A stretch of 64,000 bases of DNA from Bog-473 sp963828505 (lineage in GTDB: Bacteria > Actinomycetota > Acidimicrobiia > Acidimicrobiales > RAAP-2), in NCBI GenBank assembly GCA_963828505.1, contig CAWHFM010000011.1, positions 1 to 64,000 of the forward strand, read 5' to 3'. Numbering within the stretch: position 1 is the first letter of the stretch; each line of letters opens with the position of its first letter. The position numbers were made by a program, and so were the translations under genes. Under the pieces are notes generated by a model, which saw only the letters and a list, made by a program, of their open reading frames with translations, searched no databases and had not been told where the DNA came from. Shown one piece after another: positions 63,188-64,000 of this stretch.

Positions 63188-64000
63188 GGTTGCCCAGAAA
63201 TTGTGGACACGGTTTTAAGCGGCTTGGTGCTTGTGGGCCAACGTTAACTCGTAATGGATGGGGCTCAGGTTGTCGGCCTTGGCGCAGCGGCGTTGGTGGT
63301 TGTAGAAGTTGATGTAGCGGGCGACGCCGGCTCGGAGTTCGTCGATGGTGGCGAAGGTGTGCCGGTAGAAGTACTCGTGCTTGAAGATCGACCAGAAGCT
63401 CTCGGCACTGGCATGGTCGTAGCAGCTGCCCGTCGCTCCCATGGAGCGGATCAGATCGACGGACTCACAGAAGTCGACGACCTTGCGATCCGAGAACTGG
63501 CTGCCCCGGTCGGTATGGAACACCGTCCCGTCGACGTGCCCGAAACGGGTCAGCGTCGCTTGCTCGAGCGCCTCGAGGACGATCTCGGTCCGCATGTGCT
63601 CAGCCACCGAGAACCCGAGCACCCGAGACGATCCCTCGTCGCGGATGGCGCACATGTAGGCCTCGCCGCTTCCGACCTTGAGGTAGGTGATGTCAGAGGT
63701 CCACAGCTCGTCGATCCCCTCGGGATGGAATGCTCGGTTCACCAGGTCGGGGGGGAAGGTGGCGGCTGGATCGGGGCTGGTGGTGACCTTGAACAGGCGT
63801 GGGCTCACCCCGACGATCCCGAGGCTGGCCATGCGGGCCGCCACGGTGTTGGCGCTCACCCGCTCCCCGGCCTCATGGAGGTCGAGGGTGATCCGAGGAG
63901 CGCCATAGGTGCCGTCCGAGCTCTTGTGGGAGCTGATGATCTTGGCGTCGAGATCGGCCCGACGGACCTCGCTGGCCAACATGGGCCGGTCCTGGGCCGC
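63188..64000. mobile_element. IS3-type insertion sequence (partial, leaves window)
   Basis: Begins near 63190-63205 with a TGTGGACA-type end (AATTGTGGACACGGTTTTAAG) and contains an IS3-family integrase-like gene reading leftward. The other end and any orfA lie beyond the window. Confidence 0.75.
63215..64000 (-). CDS. IS3-family transposase OrfB (5' end outside the window)
   Basis: At least 261 residues; the frame is open to the window edge, with an internal Met at 63982. The rve integrase core has Asp in ELWTSDITYLKVGSGEAYMC, Asp in VDGTVFHTDRGSQFSDRKVV and Glu in YDHASAESFWSIFKHEYFYR. SSDGTYGAPRITLDLHEAGE is the HTH_21 segment typical of OrfB. The C-terminus FYNHQRRCAKADNLSPIHYE is complete. 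Confidence 0.9.
   Translation of the reverse strand, partial: AAQDRPMLASEVRRADLDAKIISSHKSSDGTYGAPRITLDLHEAGERVSANTVAARMASLGIVGVSPRLFKVTTSPDPAATFPPDLVNRAFHPEGIDELWTSDITYLKVGSGEAYMCAIRDEGSSRVLGFSVAEHMRTEIVLEALEQATLTRFGHVDGTVFHTDRGSQFSDRKVVDFCESVDLIRSMGATGSCYDHASAESFWSIFKHEYFYRHTFATIDELRAGVARYINFYNHQRRCAKADNLSPIHYELTLAHKHQAA

Overview
The window reads as high-GC actinobacterial chromosome, most likely from the class Acidimicrobiia or a close relative. The clues are: actinobacterial families (DUF3151, DUF2510, PaaX and MarR regulators), PPOX and luciferase-like oxidoreductases, thiolase/DUF35 lipid genes, frequent GTG/TTG starts with TGATG, ATGA or GTGA gene overlaps, and three secreted proteins built from a 'GYWLVAADGGVF' repeat that I associate with this group. 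The taxonomic call is inference; no rRNA gene is present.

Layout. 0-4.5 kb: a leftward operon of a two-module DUF35 protein, two thiolase-fold proteins lacking the usual nucleophilic Cys, and a luciferase-like oxidoreductase, suggesting acyl-CoA or sterol side-chain chemistry. 4.6-13.6 kb: two ArsR/SRPBCC pairs (one partner a relic, the other without its expected stop), a secreted DUF11 protein, a DHA2 exporter, NAD formate dehydrogenase, a VOC protein beside an AraC relic, and a secreted propeller-like protein. 13.7-25.8 kb: two thioesterases, DUF3151, an SDR, an SCP2-like/phytanoyl-CoA-dioxygenase fusion, a MarR gene leading an asymmetric ABC exporter pair, a methyltransferase, PaaX divergent from a fatty-acid desaturase, and DUF2461. 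26-33.8 kb: secreted and stress-type genes (glycine-rich protein, CsbD, PRC-barrel proteins) and two tandem YVTN-propeller/PKD/repeat proteins sharing a perfect 1.08-kb repeat, the second frameshifted. 33.8-43.5 kb: YciI, PPOX, an ion transporter, a leftward SDR/hydrolase/CMD operon, argS, an FmdB zinc ribbon and a CHAP-like repeat protein. 43.6-55.4 kb: aconitase and a detached ~240-bp aconitase fragment, an RCC1 repeat protein, tandem P-loop kinases, an RibD/DHFR-fold protein and a frameshifted PGRS-like protein. 55.4-60.5 kb: the phenylalanine to fumarate + acetoacetate pathway (phenylalanine hydroxylase, HPPD, FAH, HGD) with a divergent Lrp regulator. 60.5-64 kb: an ECF sigma gene split by an IS1182-type element, a short membrane protein, then an IS3-type element leaving the window.

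Two themes stand out. First, the catabolic clusters are compact operons with local regulators, several facing visible inverted repeats. Second, many genes are broken: in-frame stops in the SRPBCC and AraC relics, single-base losses in C/G runs in two giant surface genes, an IS-split sigma factor and a partial aconitase copy. The homopolymer losses could be assembly errors; the IS insertion and the aconitase fragment are structural and probably real. I found no CRISPR array, no intact tRNA gene and no clear previously undescribed defence system.
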